12,975 nt of DNA. It comes from an uncultured Eubacteriales bacterium (lineage in GTDB: Bacteria; Bacillota; Clostridia; Oscillospirales; Oscillospiraceae). The notes below the pieces were generated by a model. That model saw only the letters and a program-made list of their open reading frames with translations. It had not been told where the DNA came from and did no database searches. Below are positions 1 through 6,323 of this stretch, one piece after another. The position numbers and the translations under genes were made by a program. How positions within the stretch are numbered: position 1 is the first letter of the stretch; every line of letters starts with the position of its first letter. The stretch is taken from NCBI GenBank assembly GCA_900554625.1, contig USHP01000026.1, forward strand, positions 1 to 12,975, read 5' to 3'.

Positions 1-45
1 CACCTCTCTATTCGTCGGCAGCGTCAGAATGTGTATAAGAGACAG
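1..45 (+). other. Illumina Nextera adapter with i5 index (non-genomic)
   Basis: Bases 12-45 match the Nextera read-1 transposase adapter (TCGTCGGCAGCGTC followed by the 19-base mosaic end) with one extra A at about 28-29. Bases 4-11 read CTCTCTAT, which is the Nextera i5 index known as S502/N502, and bases 1-3 (CAC) match the end of the preceding flow-cell primer. The order primer, index, adapter, mosaic end is that of a library molecule, so this is untrimmed sequencing adapter at a contig end, not a transposon. Confidence 0.97.
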
Positions 46-326
46 GTTTGAAACCATGGAAGCGGGAGTAAAGCTGCAAGGCGCATCCACAGAGAGTTCC
101 GCATAGCTGAGAGCGGAGCGAAAAGCGGGGCAGCAAATGGGCCGCTGAGGGCAGAGAGAACGGGAATTGTCCTTAGTATCTTCTGACGCATTGCCAGCGT
201 TAACGGGCAGCCGATGTGTTGGCATCGGGCAGAGCGGTCGGAATCTTCCGGCAAACAAGGTGGTACCGCAGAAATTGTTTTTTCTGTCCTTGTTCCCCAT
301 AGGGGGAGCAAGGGCATTTTTATTTT
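46..326 (+). promoter_or_regulatory. T-box riboswitch, tryptophan-specific, with terminator
   Basis: This leader RNA senses uncharged tRNA and lets transcription continue when the amino acid is scarce. Stem I closes with AGCGG (61-65) against CCGCT (142-146). Above it GCTGC (73-77) pairs with GCAGC (130-134), leaving a specifier loop with GGAGTAAA on one side and AAATGGG on the other. The codon in the specifier position is TGG (138-140), so the cognate tRNA is tRNA-Trp. AGAGAG at 91-96 is the usual stem I motif. The conserved T-box TGGTACCGCA is at 261-270. The antiterminator base pairs AACAAGG (254-260) with CCTTGTT (288-294), which excludes the terminator stem 288-298/303-313. The promoter lies off the contig, because genomic sequence begins at about 46. 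A Trp T-box fits the downstream amino-acid-type ABC importer. Confidence 0.92.
288..326 (+). terminator. T-box-controlled intrinsic terminator
   Basis: An 11-bp stem (288-298 with 303-313, one G-U pair) has a 4-base loop and is followed by a T-rich tail (317-326). Its 5' arm is shared with the T-box antiterminator, so the two structures are mutually exclusive. Confidence 0.9.
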
Positions 327-344
327 CTCAGGGAGGAAGCGCAT

Positions 345-377
345 ATGATGAAGAAATTACCGGGGAAGCGATGGTGA
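345..377 (+). CDS. possible 10-residue leader peptide ending in Trp
   Basis: A short reading frame translates to MMKKLPGKRW and stops with TGA. It follows a strong ribosome binding site (GGGAGGA at about 331-337) at normal spacing and lies between the T-box terminator and the transporter lipoprotein gene. The last sense codon is TGG (372-374). That codon sits in the loop of a small hairpin, GGGAAG (363-368) against CTTCCC (383-388), followed by ATTTT. A ribosome slowed at the Trp codon would keep this hairpin open, so a second layer of tryptophan control is conceivable. The hairpin is weak, its T-run is short and there is only one Trp codon. It could equally be the remnant of a lost gene start. 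Existence of the frame is certain; function is speculative. Confidence 0.35.
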   Translation: MMKKLPGKRW

Positions 378-443
378 AACTCCTTCCCATTTTCAAAACG
401 CCCCAAAATCAATTCAAATTAACGCTGTAAAGGAGCTTTTACT

Positions 444-1418
444 ATGAAAAAGGTTATTTCTGTTCTGCTTTCCCTGGTTATGATGACCTGTGTATTTACC
501 GGCTGCGCCGCCTCCGGCGATTCTTCTGACGGCTTTACCGTAGCAGTTGTCCAGCAGATGGACCACTCTTCCCTGGATGAAATCCGAACCGCCATTGTAG
601 ACCAGCTCAATGCTCTGGCAGAAGAAAAGGGCATCTCCATTACCGTGGAAGAGTACAACGGCCAGAACGATGCCACCACCCTGAACCAGATCGGTGCGGA
701 AGTGGTTGGCGATCAGGTTGATCTGATTATCCCCATTGCTACCCTGGCCGCCCAGTGTATGGTCACTGCTGCCGACGGCAGCAATATTCCCGTTGTCTAC
801 GCCGCCATTTCTGACCCCGAATCCGTGGGTCTGACCAGAATGGATACCGTCACCGGCACCTCTGATGCGCTGAATACCGCCTTTATCCTGGACATGATGC
901 TGGCCGCTCAGCCGGATGTAAAGACCGTGGGTCTGCTCTATTCCAACTCCGAAGCCAACTCCGCCACCCCCATCGCCCAGGCCAAGGCCTATCTGGAGGG
1001 AAAGGGCATTGCCTACCTGGAAAAGACCGGCAACACCACCGATGAAATCGTCTCCGCCGCCTCCTCTCTGGTAGGCCGGGTGGAAGCTGTCTTTACTCCC
1101 ACCGACAACGTGGTTATGGGTGCGGAAGGTGCGGTTGCAGAAATCCTGAATGAGGCCGGAATCGCTCACTACACCGGCGCCGACTCCTTTGTTCTCTCCG
1201 GCGCCTTCGCCACCTGCGGCGTCAACTACACGGAGCTTGGCACCAAGACCGCCGACATTGCCGTTGATATTCTCCAGGGCGGAGAAATCCCCGAATTCCA
1301 TGTAATGGACGGCGGCATCATCACCGTCAACACCGAAACCGCCGAAGTGCTGGGGCTGGACTACAGCAGCTTCTCCGCCATGGCAAACACCGTCAAAGAA
1401 GTGGTTACCGCCGAATAA
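444..1418 (+). CDS. trpX: ABC transporter substrate-binding lipoprotein (tryptophan-type)
   Basis: This is the extracellular solute-binding lipoprotein of an ABC importer, 324 residues, of the ABC_sub_bind/DUF534 family (TrpX-like). The N-terminus is a lipoprotein signal peptide (two lysines, a hydrophobic stretch, then the lipobox FTGC with the acylated Cys at residue 21). The mature part begins with a typical periplasmic-binding core (FTVAVVQQMDHSSLDEIRTA) and has family stretches such as DLIIPIATLAAQ and PVVYAAISDPES. The start follows AAAGGAG at 430-436. It is the first gene of an importer operon with the permease and ATPase downstream, controlled by the upstream T-box. The family alone leaves substrate open; the TGG specifier argues for tryptophan or a close precursor. 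A 9-bp hairpin after the stop probably favours its mRNA over the distal genes. Confidence 0.88.
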   Translation: MKKVISVLLSLVMMTCVFTGCAASGDSSDGFTVAVVQQMDHSSLDEIRTAIVDQLNALAEEKGISITVEEYNGQNDATTLNQIGAEVVGDQVDLIIPIATLAAQCMVTAADGSNIPVVYAAISDPESVGLTRMDTVTGTSDALNTAFILDMMLAAQPDVKTVGLLYSNSEANSATPIAQAKAYLEGKGIAYLEKTGNTTDEIVSAASSLVGRVEAVFTPTDNVVMGAEGAVAEILNEAGIAHYTGADSFVLSGAFATCGVNYTELGTKTADIAVDILQGGEIPEFHVMDGGIITVNTETAEVLGLDYSSFSAMANTVKEVVTAE

Positions 1419-1423
1419 TATTT

Positions 1424-1449
1424 TTCCGGGAGGGTCCCCACTCCCGGAA
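1424..1449 (+). other. intercistronic hairpin between binding protein and permease genes
   Basis: TTCCGGGAG (1424-1432) pairs perfectly with CTCCCGGAA (1441-1449) around an 8-base loop. No T-run follows, so it is unlikely to terminate fully. Such hairpins after a binding-protein gene commonly stabilise the proximal mRNA segment and raise the binding protein above the membrane parts; here that is inference. Confidence 0.6.
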
Positions 1450-1482
1450 CCATGCGTAACTTGATATAAGGAGACCTGATCC

Positions 1483-2376
1483 ATGATATCCACCGCCGTT
1501 ATTCTCAGCGCCCTGGAATTGGGCTGCATTTACGCCCTAGTGGCGCTGGCACTGTTTCTTAGCTTCCGGGTGCTGAACATTGCGGATATGACCACCGATG
1601 GCGCCTTCACCTTAGGCTGCGCCGTATCCGCTACCCTGGCCGTTGCCGGGCATCCCCTGCTTGCCCTGCCTGCCGCCATGCTGGCAGGCGCCTGCGCCGG
1701 CAGCATCACCGCCTTGCTGCAAACCAAGCTGAAAATCCCTTCCATTCTGGCAGGCATCATCACCAACACCGGACTCTACACCATAAATCTGGCGGTGATG
1801 GGTTTTTCCTCCAACGTCAACATGATGAAGAGCAAAACTCTGTTTTCCCTGGTGCAGCCCTCACTGGGAAGCCTGTATAAGCTGCTTCCTGCGGCGCTGA
1901 TTACCCTGGTGGTCGGGGTGCTGCTGGTGGTATTCTTAAAAACCCGGTTGGGTCTGAGCATCCGGGCCACGGGAGACAATCCGGACATGGTCCGGGCCTC
2001 CTCCATCAACACCGGATTCACCATCACCATCGGCCTGTGCATGAGTAACGCCATGACCGCCCTGTCCGGTGCGGTGCTGGCCCAGTACCAAAAGACCGCG
2101 GACATCAACCTGGGCACCGGCATGGTCATCATCGGTCTGGCTTCTCTGATTATCGGCGAGACCCTGCTTCCCAAAGGAAAACTCTGGATGAAGGCTTTGG
2201 GGGCAGTGGCCGGTTCCATCGTCTATCGGTTCATCATCGCCATTGCGTTGCGGATGGATCTGCCCAGTGAATGCCTGAAGCTGATCTCCGCCACCATCGT
2301 GGCCCTTGCCATCGGCCTGCCCGCCATCCGGGGCGCCATGAAGCCCGCCACCAAGGGAGGAAAAAGCAAATGCTGA
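1483..2376 (+). CDS. trpY: ABC transporter permease (tryptophan-type)
   Basis: This is the integral membrane channel subunit of the importer, 297 residues, of the branched-chain-amino-acid-type permease family (BPD_transp_2, LivH-like) that accompanies DUF534 binding proteins. It is hydrophobic throughout, with about eight predicted membrane segments by eye. The conserved N-terminal region includes FRVLNIADMTTDGAFTLGC. The cytoplasmic coupling loop near residues 154-172 (TRLGLSIRATGDNPDMVRA) is the stretch expected to contact the ATPase. Start ATG follows AAGGAG with good spacing. The stop codon overlaps the ATPase start by 7 bases (2370-2376), so the two are translationally coupled. Substrate is inferred from the T-box, not from this protein. 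Confidence 0.88.
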   Translation: MISTAVILSALELGCIYALVALALFLSFRVLNIADMTTDGAFTLGCAVSATLAVAGHPLLALPAAMLAGACAGSITALLQTKLKIPSILAGIITNTGLYTINLAVMGFSSNVNMMKSKTLFSLVQPSLGSLYKLLPAALITLVVGVLLVVFLKTRLGLSIRATGDNPDMVRASSINTGFTITIGLCMSNAMTALSGAVLAQYQKTADINLGTGMVIIGLASLIIGETLLPKGKLWMKALGAVAGSIVYRFIIAIALRMDLPSECLKLISATIVALAIGLPAIRGAMKPATKGGKSKC

Positions 2377-3176
2377 AACTTTCCAATATTTCCAAAACCT
2401 TCAATCCCGGCACGGTGAATGAAAAGAAAGCCCTGACCGATGTGAACCTTTCCCTGGAAAGCGGGGACTTTGTCACGGTTCTCGGCTCCAACGGTGCGGG
2501 AAAATCCACTCTGTTCAATGCCATCGCCGGTTCTTTCCCGGTGGATGAAGGCACCATCCGCTTAGATGGGGTGAACATCACCAACCAGCCGGACTACAAG
2601 CGCAGCAAGTACATCGGCAGACTTTTCCAGGACCCCCTGAAAGGCACCGCCCCTCACATGACCATTGAGGAAAATCTGGCTCTGGCCTACATGAGGGCGT
2701 CGGCTGGTCATTCTCCCTTCTCCATGATCTCCGCCAAGGAGCGGCGGGAGTTCCGGGATCGGCTTTCCCAGCTGGAACTGGGACTGGAAGACCGGATGCA
2801 GAGCCAGGTGGGTCTGCTCTCCGGCGGTCAGCGTCAGGCGCTGACACTGCTGATGGCCACCCTGGTGACCCCCAAGCTGCTGCTTCTGGACGAACACACC
2901 GCCGCCCTGGACCCGGCCACCGCCCAGAAGGTACTGAATCTGACCCAGAAAATTGTGGCAGAGAACCATATTACCTGCCTGATGATTACCCACAACATTC
3001 CCTCCGCCCTGCAGCTGGGCAACCGCACCATTATGATGAAGGACGGCACCATCGTCCGGGAAATCGCCGGACAGGAGCGAGCGAACATGACCACAGAGAA
3101 TCTTCTGAAGCTGTTTCACAGCCAAGGCATGGAAAACGACCGGATTCTCTTCAGCGCAGATTTGCCCCAAACATAA
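2370..3176 (+). CDS. trpZ: ABC transporter ATP-binding protein (tryptophan-type)
   Basis: This cytoplasmic ATPase energises the importer, 268 residues from the chosen start. Walker A is GSNGAGKST (39-47), the Q-loop is FQDP (86-89), the ABC signature is LSGGQ (150-154), Walker B is LLLLDE (170-175) and the switch histidine is in THN (207-209). A residue after the catalytic Glu is His (DEHTAAL), as is common in this subfamily. A longer in-frame start at 2271 lies inside the permease and encodes basic low-complexity residues; ATG 2370 is preferred because GGGAGGAAA lies just upstream and the next residues (MLKLSNISKTF) match family N-termini. It is the last gene of the operon, followed by a terminator within 30 bases. 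Confidence 0.93.
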   Translation: MLKLSNISKTFNPGTVNEKKALTDVNLSLESGDFVTVLGSNGAGKSTLFNAIAGSFPVDEGTIRLDGVNITNQPDYKRSKYIGRLFQDPLKGTAPHMTIEENLALAYMRASAGHSPFSMISAKERREFRDRLSQLELGLEDRMQSQVGLLSGGQRQALTLLMATLVTPKLLLLDEHTAALDPATAQKVLNLTQKIVAENHITCLMITHNIPSALQLGNRTIMMKDGTIVREIAGQERANMTTENLLKLFHSQGMENDRILFSADLPQT

Positions 3177-3178
3177 GC

Positions 3179-3204
3179 AAAAGCCCGGGTTATCCCGGGC
3201 TTTT
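3179..3204 (+). terminator. intrinsic terminator after the importer operon
   Basis: An 11-bp perfect stem, AAAAGCCCGGG (3179-3189) with CCCGGGCTTTT (3194-3204), has loop TTAT. A tracts on the left and T tracts on the right make it potentially bidirectional. A near copy lies at 3404-3430. Confidence 0.88.
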
Positions 3205-3403
3205 CAGCGAGTCAAAACAGCCACGCAGAGTTTGCCTCCCACAGCGGTAAAAAAGTTTATTTCATATTCCGCCAGGGCGTGTACCTGGCGGAATATACCA
3301 CACAGGCTGCAAGTGTGGAAATTTCCCCATCGGGGGAATTTCTGCGCGCAGCAGGCTGCCAAAGTTTGTCAGGAAAGCCCGCAAGGGGTTTCCCGACAGT
3401 CTG
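3205..3403 (+). ncRNA. hairpin cluster between two matching terminators, unknown role
   Basis: This gene-free stretch is almost entirely inverted repeats. H1 has a 13-bp perfect stem 3264-3276/3284-3296 with a 7-base loop. H2 is CCACAC (3298-3303) with GTGTGG (3313-3318). H3 has 11 pairs with one G-U, 3318-3328/3332-3342. CTGCGCGCAG (3342-3351) is self-complementary. H4 has 12 pairs with two mismatches, 3367-3380/3385-3398, capped by the GNRA tetraloop GCAA on the plus strand. A terminator with six Ts follows on the plus strand. It could be a structured 3' UTR or small RNA, or a dispersed palindromic repeat element. I see no convincing promoter inside it. Confidence 0.4.
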
Positions 3404-3430
3404 AAAGCCCGGGTTACCCCGGGCTTTTTT
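3404..3430 (+). terminator. second terminator, near copy of the first
   Basis: AAAGCCCGGG (3404-3413) pairs with CCCGGGCTTT (3418-3427) around loop TTAC, followed by a T6 run (3425-3430) on the plus strand. The TAA stop of the minus-strand gene sits inside the loop (3414-3416). On the minus strand the hairpin is followed only by TTTC, so it works best in the plus direction. Confidence 0.7.
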
Positions 3431-4439
3431 CCGTTTCTGGGACGGGGATTTTGGTGCCATTTTGCAGCAGGACATAATCCACCTCATCCAGATCAATGGG
3501 ACTGGGCAAATGCCAGCTGGATTCTCCCGTTGCGATGCTTCCCTGGATCATGGGAACCTGGGTACCGTCCCGCAATACCACCACCGCATACATCAGGCAG
3601 AAAAATCCTCTTTCATCGTTTCTGCCTTTGTAGGTGGCATAGGCTCCCATGGTGTGCAGCCGCAGGGAGGTAAGGCGCACAGAGATGCCATCCTGGGATA
3701 CGGTAATGGGCTCATCCACCATCTCCAGCATATCGGCGTTGATTTTGTCAAACACAATTTCAAAGTCAAACACCTCATCCGTAATCTGCTCATCCGGCTT
3801 GCGGTCATCCCAATAATATTTACTCAGGCCATGAACGTGGAGCTGATAGGAAACCCCCGCTTCAAACAGTTCCGCTTCTGCGGTACCAGCGCTTCCCAAT
3901 GTCAGCATGATCTGGAATGAATTGTCATTGGGGTCACCATCTTCCAACTTTTCCCATGTAGCGTTCCAACAAACCTCCTGCTGGGTCTCCAAGACCAGAA
4001 ACAGCGGATCAAAACTTCCGTCTTCCTGCCGATACACACTCCCCGCATATTGGTCAGCATCCAGCTTTTCCCAGAAGGGCGCATCCAGCCGCAGTTTGAT
4101 ATAGGCATGGTAAGGATCGGCGATGGCGGATTCCACCGTCAGGGTATAGCCGTCCTTTTTTACGCTTTGCCCGATGATTTTTGTGTTTTCCTCCACATAG
4201 GCCGCCTGTCCTTCCGAGAGTCCCTCTTCCTGCCGCTGGGCAAAAAAGGATTGAAACCACTCCGGTTCCGACATCACCACGTAAGCGCATCCCACAAAAA
4301 TCAGCACCAAGGCAATCAGCGCCGCCACCAGCACCGGACGGTGGAAAATCCGTTGGTGCGGGGATGCTCCGTTTTCCGCTTCTGCCAGAAATTCCGGCTC
4401 CACCTCTGTCAGTCCAAGAAGCAAATCTCTGCCTGTCAT
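3414..4439 (-). CDS. single-pass membrane protein, probable anti-sigma factor
   Basis: A 341-residue protein with a short cytoplasmic N-terminus (1-35), one membrane segment (about 36-56, within RPVLVAALIALVLIFVGCA) and a large beta-rich extracytoplasmic C-terminal part. This is the architecture of the DUF4179-like proteins encoded next to small ECF sigma factors in Clostridia and Bacilli. They are believed to hold the sigma factor at the membrane until a signal arrives. Start ATG 4439 overlaps the sigma gene's TGA by 4 bases (ATGA), the classic coupling for a sigma/anti-sigma pair, so a longer frame reading further into the sigma gene is not the real start. No zinc-binding anti-sigma motif (HxxxCxxC) is seen. 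The stop codon is in the loop of a terminator hairpin. Function is inferred from context. Confidence 0.7.
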   Translation of the reverse strand: MTGRDLLLGLTEVEPEFLAEAENGASPHQRIFHRPVLVAALIALVLIFVGCAYVVMSEPEWFQSFFAQRQEEGLSEGQAAYVEENTKIIGQSVKKDGYTLTVESAIADPYHAYIKLRLDAPFWEKLDADQYAGSVYRQEDGSFDPLFLVLETQQEVCWNATWEKLEDGDPNDNSFQIMLTLGSAGTAEAELFEAGVSYQLHVHGLSKYYWDDRKPDEQITDEVFDFEIVFDKINADMLEMVDEPITVSQDGISVRLTSLRLHTMGAYATYKGRNDERGFFCLMYAVVVLRDGTQVPMIQGSIATGESSWHLPSPIDLDEVDYVLLQNGTKIPVPETEKSPG

Positions 4440-4990
4440 AGAAAAATCCCCTCCTGTTCCAGATAGGCTGCCAGCTGCTGCCGGATGCGCCTGAGCCGCA
4501 TTTTTACCTTGCTCTGGCCCATGCCATACCGCCGGGCAATCTCCTCGATGGTATCGCAGTACCAATACCGCCGCAGAAACAGCCTCCGGTTTTCCGAGGG
4601 CAGCCCCCGCAGGAAATCATTGACCGCCCGGGCAATTTCCCGACTTTCCAGCTGCGCTTCCCGGGCTTTGTCGGGAATGCACTGCTCCATTTCCTGGCTC
4701 AGAGTCACCACCTCTGCCCGGCGCTTGGCTGCCTGCTGCCAATCCAGCTTGCCAAAGGCAAAATTCCGGCAGATTTTCGACAGATAGGCCAGGAAAAAGT
4801 TCGGTTTCTTCGGCGGAATGGTTTGCCAGGCAGCCAGATAGGTATCGTTGACACTTTCCTCGGCATCCTCCCGATTGCGGACAATATTCTGGGCCAAAGC
4901 CTGCAATTTTCCGCCGTAGCAGACCTGGGTCTGGCGAAGCGCCTCCTCATCCCGGGCAAAATACAGCTGCAAAATTTTCTCATCCTCCAT
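4436..4990 (-). CDS. ECF-type RNA polymerase sigma factor
   Basis: A 184-residue sigma-70 family protein. Region 2 spans about residues 18-82 and includes the conserved-type helix REDAEESVNDTYLAAWQTIP. Region 4 spans about 118-178, with the DNA-binding helix-turn-helix in DTIEEIARRYGMGQSKVKMR. There is no region 1 or 3, as expected for ECF factors. The start at MEDEKILQLY is chosen because AGGAGG (about 4997-5003) stands 7 bases upstream; an in-frame extension to 5080 lacks such a site. The following membrane gene overlaps by 4 bases and is the likely anti-sigma partner. The regulated genes are not evident in the window; the gene pair is likely autoregulated. Confidence 0.88.
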   Translation of the reverse strand: MEDEKILQLYFARDEEALRQTQVCYGGKLQALAQNIVRNREDAEESVNDTYLAAWQTIPPKKPNFFLAYLSKICRNFAFGKLDWQQAAKRRAEVVTLSQEMEQCIPDKAREAQLESREIARAVNDFLRGLPSENRRLFLRRYWYCDTIEEIARRYGMGQSKVKMRLRRIRQQLAAYLEQEGIFL

Positions 4991-5022
4991 GGACAGTCCT
5001 CCTGTCTTGTGTTCTGTCACCC

Positions 5023-5054
5023 TATATGAGGGAATTTTCTCCGGCAGGGTCACA
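5023..5054 (-). promoter_or_regulatory. possible autoregulated ECF promoter of the sigma operon
   Basis: Read on the minus strand, TGTGACC (5048-5054) is followed after 18 bases by TCATATA (5023-5029), about 30 bases upstream of the sigma gene start. This resembles the TGTAAC-type -35 and TCTATA-type -10 spacing often seen before sigma/DUF4179 pairs, but it is a weak match by eye. Confidence 0.3.
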
Positions 5055-5138
5055 GCTTTCCGGGAAAAATTTCTCACCAAAACCCAAGGTCCCTTTTTGT
5101 ACCAGTTGTAGAAAAACGGCGGCGCCCGTATTTTCCCA

Positions 5139-5167
5139 TTGACCTTTTGCGCATGTGGTTCTATAAT
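5139..5167 (+). promoter_or_regulatory. sigma-A promoter of the pseudouridine operon
   Basis: TTGACC (5139-5144) and a perfect TATAAT (5162-5167) are separated by 17 bases, ending 44 bases before the kinase start. The space between promoter and start would suit an operator for the kinase's own helix-turn-helix domain, but I see no obvious palindrome there. Confidence 0.88.
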
Positions 5168-5211
5168 AAATATGTGCTTAGAAATAAAGAAAAGTTTAGG
5201 AGGCGATTCCC

Positions 5212-6291
5212 ATGACCCAGCGGGAGCGGCAGGTTTTACAGCTGATCGAAGCCAATCCCATGATCTCCCAGCAGCAGATTGCGGACCAGTTGGGCATCAC
5301 CCGTTCTTCCGTGGCGGTGCACATCTCCAATCTGATGAAAAAGGGCTGCATCGCCGGAAAGGGCTACGTTCTGCGCAGCGGCACCTACGCCGTGGTGGTT
5401 GGCGGCGTGAATGTGGACATCGGTGGACGCTCCTTTGCCCCGCTGGTGCCCGCCGATTCCAACCCCGGTACCGTATCCCTGAGCCTGGGGGGCGTGGGGC
5501 GGAACATCGCCCACAATATGAGCCTGATGGGACTGGATGTGCGGCTGCTGACCGCCTACGGCGATGACATTCACGGGCAGCAGGTGGCTGCCGCCTGCTC
5601 CGAGCAGGGCATCGACTTAAGCCACGCCCTGCGTCTGGCCGGAGGGAAAACCTCCACCTATCTGTACCTGGCGGCTCCGGATGGGGAAATGGCCCTGGCG
5701 GTTTCCGACATGGCCATCTGCGACAAAATCACCCCTGCTTACCTGGCAGCCAATTTAACCGTGCTGCAAAATGCCCAGGTTGTGGTGGCTGATGCCAACA
5801 TCCCCGCCGAATCTCTTCAGTATCTGGCAGAGAATATCAACGCCCCGCTGTTTGTTGACCCGGTTTCCACCGCCAAGGCAGAAAAACTGCGGCCCATTCT
5901 CTCCAAAATCCACACTCTGAAACCCAATCGGCTGGAAGCGGAGCTTCTGTCCGGCATCCCCATTCACACCCGGGAGGATGTGGAAACAGCAGCGGACAAG
6001 CTGCTGTCTCTCGGAGTGCATCGGGTGTTCCTGTCCCTGGGAGCGGAAGGGGTGTACGCCGCCAGGGATGCCCAGCGGCTGTGGCTTCCTACCCTGCCGG
6101 GGAAAATGGTCAGCACCACCGGCTGCGGGGATGCCTTTATGGCTGCCCTGGTCTGGGCCTACTTAGAAGGCAGCAACCTGGAAGCCACCGCCCAGGCCGG
6201 TCTTGCCGCCGGGGCCATTGCCATGGAATCCGCCGAAACCATCAATCCCGCCATGTCCGCCCAGGCTCTGAAAACCCGGATGGAAGGCTGA
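5212..6291 (+). CDS. psuK: pseudouridine kinase with N-terminal winged helix-turn-helix
   Basis: This phosphorylates pseudouridine to pseudouridine 5'-phosphate in the cytoplasm. The protein has 359 residues in two parts. Residues 1-55 form a winged helix-turn-helix (QQQIADQLGITRSSVAVHIS as the DNA-binding helices). Residues 59-359 form a PfkB/ribokinase-fold kinase. The kinase part carries the PsuK-like ADSNPG (81-86), GGVGRNIAHN (93-102), IHTLKPNRLEAELLSGI and the catalytic TTGCGDAF with Asp about 307. The enterobacterial PsuK enzyme starts directly at the kinase domain, so the DNA-binding part is an addition that suggests the protein regulates its own operon. Start ATG follows TAGGAGG. The psuG partner is 32 bases downstream, which supports the substrate assignment over other PfkB sugars. 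Confidence 0.87.
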   Translation: MTQRERQVLQLIEANPMISQQQIADQLGITRSSVAVHISNLMKKGCIAGKGYVLRSGTYAVVVGGVNVDIGGRSFAPLVPADSNPGTVSLSLGGVGRNIAHNMSLMGLDVRLLTAYGDDIHGQQVAAACSEQGIDLSHALRLAGGKTSTYLYLAAPDGEMALAVSDMAICDKITPAYLAANLTVLQNAQVVVADANIPAESLQYLAENINAPLFVDPVSTAKAEKLRPILSKIHTLKPNRLEAELLSGIPIHTREDVETAADKLLSLGVHRVFLSLGAEGVYAARDAQRLWLPTLPGKMVSTTGCGDAFMAALVWAYLEGSNLEATAQAGLAAGAIAMESAETINPAMSAQALKTRMEG

Positions 6292-6323
6292 ACTTTCAAA
6301 TCTGAAAAAGGAATGTGATTTGT

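Noticed and set aside
12..45. A transposon end, since the mosaic end is derived from Tn5
   Set aside because: The index and flow-cell primer bases upstream show a library adapter, and no transposase or target duplication is present.
167..430. An 87-codon plus-strand frame in the leader of the importer operon
   Set aside because: It reads through the T-box antiterminator and terminator, which are clearly RNA structure; no ribosome binding site at its start.
414..1529. A minus-strand open frame of 371 codons opposite the lipoprotein gene
   Set aside because: The translation is Gly/His/Asp-rich antisense text and the plus strand carries a clear lipoprotein with ribosome binding site and lipobox.
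3205..3403. A CRISPR array, suggested by clustered inverted repeats
   Set aside because: The hairpins differ in sequence and spacing; there is no repeated unit with unique spacers and no cas gene in the window.
6315..6323. A GTG start for psuG giving three extra residues
   Set aside because: It would sit only 2 bases from the AAGGA binding site, whereas ATG 6324 has workable spacing and matches family N-termini better.
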